From Bacteroidota bacterium (GTDB lineage Bacteria > Bacteroidota > Bacteroidia > Chitinophagales > Chitinophagaceae): 42,836 bases of DNA. Made by a program: the position numbers and the translations under genes. The notes beneath the pieces were generated by a model. It was not told the DNA's origin. It saw only the letters and a program-made list of their open reading frames with translations, and ran no database searches. Location: positions 1 through 42,836 of the forward strand of contig JAGWRO010000058.1 in the NCBI GenBank assembly GCA_028876495.1. The letters run 5' to 3'. Positions 41,138 to 42,836 of the stretch are shown here, one piece after another. How positions within the stretch are numbered: position 1 is the stretch's first letter; every line of letters begins with the position of its first letter.

Positions 41138-41376
41138 TCAGCTCTAATTTTTTTTTGCTCAGCTAAAGCATTCCCTTTCCACTCCAATTTTCCATATAGA
41201 TGGGAAAAATCATATTTCTTATTTGCTTTTTTTTCCGCGATATTACTTGCAGATGTCTCTTCTTTTTCCTGGATAACCAATACTACATCTACATTTTTTT
41301 CAATTAGCGTAGTTGGCACATCTATGACAAGGTGCCCATCTAATTTTGTTTTTTGTTTTAAATTTATGGTAATCAT
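41128..41376 (-). CDS. Probable antitoxin of the VapC-like pair
   Basis: This 82-residue protein overlaps the start of the PIN gene by 10 nt. The first half (ITINLKQKTKLDGHLVIDVPTT) resembles the beta-strand DNA-binding part of small antitoxins. The second half is charged and helical, ending GKLEWKGNALAEQKKIRAEWE, as in antitoxin tails that wrap PIN toxins. The family is not one I can name with certainty. Its intact reading frame beside a broken toxin fits late loss of the toxin. Confidence 0.8.
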   Translation of the reverse strand: MITINLKQKTKLDGHLVIDVPTTLIEKNVDVVLVIQEKEETSASNIAEKKANKKYDFSHLYGKLEWKGNALAEQKKIRAEWE

Positions 41377-41489
41377 ACTTTTAAACTGTTTTAAAAAATT
41401 TCTAAGTTAAATACTCACAGCAACAATCTTTGCGAATTGTATTTTAAAATATTTTTTGAGTAATTGAACTATAAAGATAAAACATTAAA

Positions 41490-41679
41490 AGTTTCATAAC
41501 ATTCCATATTCCTTGTTCGATATTCAAAATTCCATGATGGTGCTCTTCCTGGTAATCAGTAAATCAGGACGATCAGAAGTTCTGACTTTTGCTTTTCCTT
41601 CATTATTCAATATTCCTTGTTCGATATTTAATATTTAGCTCTCAACTTTTAACCCTCCTCCGACAGGCGCAGGATGACA
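41490..41679. repeat. Family D copies and a degenerate family A copy
   Basis: TTCCTTGTTCGATATT occurs at about 41510-41525 and again near 41613-41628, each inside ATTCAATATT-type flanks. A single decayed family A core (CTCCGACAGGCGCAGGATG) lies at 41657-41675. The 361-bp gap between the antitoxin gene and the YdcF gene shows nothing else recognisable apart from the heptamer string that follows. Confidence 0.75.
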
Positions 41680-41703
41680 TTAACTTAGCCGGGAACTTAT
41701 ATC

Positions 41704-41738
41704 ATTAACCATTAACCAATTAACCATTCACCATTAAC
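41704..41738. repeat. Short tandem repeat of the ACCATTA type
   Basis: Four to five imperfect heptamers (ATTAACC, ATTAACC, AATTAACC, ATTCACC, ATTAAC) run directly into the stop codon of the YdcF-like gene. Such strings recur in gaps of this window and may be slippage products. Confidence 0.75.
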
Positions 41739-42487
41739 TACTTCATCCTATACCACCAATACCCAAACGTCTCTTTCAAATAAGTATCCCAGCTCATTAA
41801 AACGGAAGGACGCGGTATAAAGTCGGATAGTTCGGTTCCTCCTATTCCGTCTGTATAATTACAGGGATAAGGAATCACATCAACGCCTGCTTTTTTAAAA
41901 ATAAGAGCCGCACGTGGCATGTGGTATGCCGAAGTTACCAAAAGGTAAGGTGGTTTCAATTGTAAAGAATCAAGCACCTGTTTTGTGTTCAATGCATTTT
42001 CGGCGGTATTGTCGGATCGGTCCTCCGTAAAAACAACAGAATCGGGAATGCCCATTTGTAGCAATTGCCCCTTTACCCACGCCCCTTCCCGGAAGCTGTT
42101 AGCCTCCGGTTTGCCATTCCCACCGCTGATCATGATGTGCTGAATATGTCCTGTCTTATAAAGCTTCATTATTTCGATAAACCTGTCTGCAGCGGAATTA
42201 AAATAACCATGTACATGAGCATCCGGACTGGCAAAACCTCCAACCACAATTCCACAACTGTAGGGAGTCGCCGCATTCAAAACTACCGGTGCCGGCTGCC
42301 AGTTTTTGGCATACACATTTAAAAGCCAGGTATTGCCAAAGATTAAAAAGACAAAAAATGCCGAAATAAAACACGCTTTCCGCCTGCCTTTCTTTTTAAA
42401 TATAAACCCTGCTATCAATAAAATCACCAGCCAGTTAAACGGCGATAAAAAAAACGTTACTATGGATGAAATAAAAGAATGCAACAT
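41738..42487 (-). CDS. YdcF/DUF218 (ElyC-SanA type) membrane protein
   Basis: This 249-residue protein has two N-terminal membrane helices (about 15-28 and 38-55). The DUF218 domain follows: CGIVVGGFAS near 78-87, IMISGGNGKPEANSF at 117-131, EDRSDNTAENALNTK at 155-169 and LLVTSAYHMPRAALIFKKAG near 180-200. ElyC and SanA in E. coli support cell-envelope precursor traffic and barrier function. YdcF binds SAM in vitro. It lies at the right end of the repeat-rich region and is probably envelope-related. A family A copy lies 24 bp upstream of its start, and a group II intron lies beyond that. Confidence 0.92.
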   Translation of the reverse strand: MLHSFISSIVTFFLSPFNWLVILLIAGFIFKKKGRRKACFISAFFVFLIFGNTWLLNVYAKNWQPAPVVLNAATPYSCGIVVGGFASPDAHVHGYFNSAADRFIEIMKLYKTGHIQHIMISGGNGKPEANSFREGAWVKGQLLQMGIPDSVVFTEDRSDNTAENALNTKQVLDSLQLKPPYLLVTSAYHMPRAALIFKKAGVDVIPYPCNYTDGIGGTELSDFIPRPSVLMSWDTYLKETFGYWWYRMK

Positions 42488-42511
42488 AAAATTTTAAGAG
42501 ATTAATTAATG

Positions 42512-42536
42512 CCACCCTGAGCCTGGTAAAGGGCAG
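42512..42536. repeat. Degenerate family A repeat next to the intron end
   Basis: CCACCCTGAGCCTGGTAAAGGG keeps the left half of the core (CCCTGAGCCTG), but CGA is changed to a GTA-type sequence. It lies between the YdcF start and the group II intron. Confidence 0.8.
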
Positions 42537-42568
42537 TTAAAAAATCTGATTTGGTGGTTCGTGAGACA

Positions 42569-42836
42569 GTCGAGTAGGCAAGGACATTACAGTCCAAACC
42601 GCTCAAGGAACCGTACGTGAAAGTCTCCCTTCATACGGCTCGAACTATCCAATCACGCTTTTATTCCAAGTTTCCAATGATAAAACAGCAAGGGATTTTC
42701 GGCTTGAACCAGTCGATATTTCTTATACAATTTGTCCCGGCCGATTATTTTATAGGTGTTCTTCATCCACTTTCGGATTAAATCATTCAAGTAATAAAAT
42801 ACACCCTTTGCTTCTTCCTTGTTAAACTTTGTGTAA
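42569..42836 (-). ncRNA. Group II intron, 3' part (domains V and VI) entering from the right edge
   Basis: On the minus strand, 42641-42608 is a 34-nt domain V. It starts GAGCCGTATG, has the AAGGGAGACTTTC loop region and closes with ACGTACGGTTC. After it, a domain VI-like helix (GGAC...GTCC near 42580-42600) ends in CCTACTCGAC, the usual 3' terminus style. The exact 3' end near 42569 is an estimate. Upstream the encoded reverse transcriptase ends at 42653. The 5' part, with the GUGYG start, lies outside the window. The intron lies upstream of the YdcF gene, next to a family A repeat. Confidence 0.88.
42653..42836 (-). CDS. Group II intron reverse transcriptase/maturase, C-terminal fragment
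   Basis: The frame entering from the edge gives about 60 residues ending at TGA 42653-42655. They include YYLNDLIRKWMKNTYK and end RLVQAENPLLFYHWKLGIKA. This matches the tail of LtrA-type proteins, where a basic region is followed by NPxLFxHW and a Gly. The protein would promote intron splicing and mobility. Only the end is visible, so activity cannot be judged. The stop is 11 nt before domain V, the standard arrangement. Confidence 0.88.
   Translation of the reverse strand, partial: YTKFNKEEAKGVFYYLNDLIRKWMKNTYKIIGRDKLYKKYRLVQAENPLLFYHWKLGIKA

Overview
The window looks like a chromosomal segment of a Bacteroidota organism, most likely Chitinophagaceae or Sphingobacteriia-like. The evidence is low GC, almost all genes on one strand, weak or absent Shine-Dalgarno signals, the protein families present (UPF0175/DUF3368, DUF6922/AbiEii, DUF268, FkbM), and several families of short dispersed repeats. 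No rRNA, tRNA or CRISPR array is visible. All assignments come from reading motifs and gene context by eye, with no database search.

Left edge (1-2350). A secreted right-handed beta-helix protein (226-1518) is followed by a dense array of a short hairpin-forming repeat (family A, core CCTGAGCYTGTCGAAGG). The repeat is packaged in 25-bp, 57-bp and 17-bp tandem units. A single GIY-YIG nuclease gene (1728-2060) sits inside this array and is flanked by inverted copies of the same repeat.

Main block (2350-36969). About 32 genes run on the minus strand and form a very large surface-polysaccharide locus. It has about 19 glycosyltransferases: GT4/GT-B types, GT2/GT-A types, a GT11 fucosyltransferase, a second fucosyltransferase-like protein, a GT61 and a CgeB-like protein. 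It also has an O-antigen-polymerase-like membrane protein, five FkbM methyltransferases and four other methyltransferase-like proteins (one a DUF268 protein). There is an MptE/DUF115-like protein and a three-gene module (CMP-sugar synthetase-like, D-2-hydroxyacid dehydrogenase, SDR) suggesting a CMP-activated acidic sugar. The promoter-proximal end carries an ABC polysaccharide exporter (Wzt with a C-terminal domain, and Wzm) whose two genes are interleaved with three FkbM genes. Many genes overlap by ATGA or TAATG junctions, so translation is probably coupled. The likely product is a long, branched, probably methylated and fucosylated glycan. The Wzt C-terminal domain may read its terminal modification. 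One methyltransferase (19517-20267) carries an apparent frameshift in a poly-A tract.

Right part (36970-42836). Small genes are separated by repeat-rich gaps. They are a UPF0175/DUF3368 toxin-antitoxin pair, a Tat-exported PIG-L/LmbE deacetylase, a DUF6922/AbiEii-type pair, a VapBC-like pair whose PIN toxin is frameshifted, and a YdcF/DUF218 membrane protein. The 3' end of a group II intron, with the reverse transcriptase C-terminus and domain V, enters from the right edge. At least four repeat families are present: A (CCTGAGC hairpin), B (GATTGCCACGTCGC palindrome, around the CgeB-like gene), C (ACCACTAAGG palindrome, a 124-bp tandem near 40.5 kb) and D (TTCCTTGTTCGATATT).
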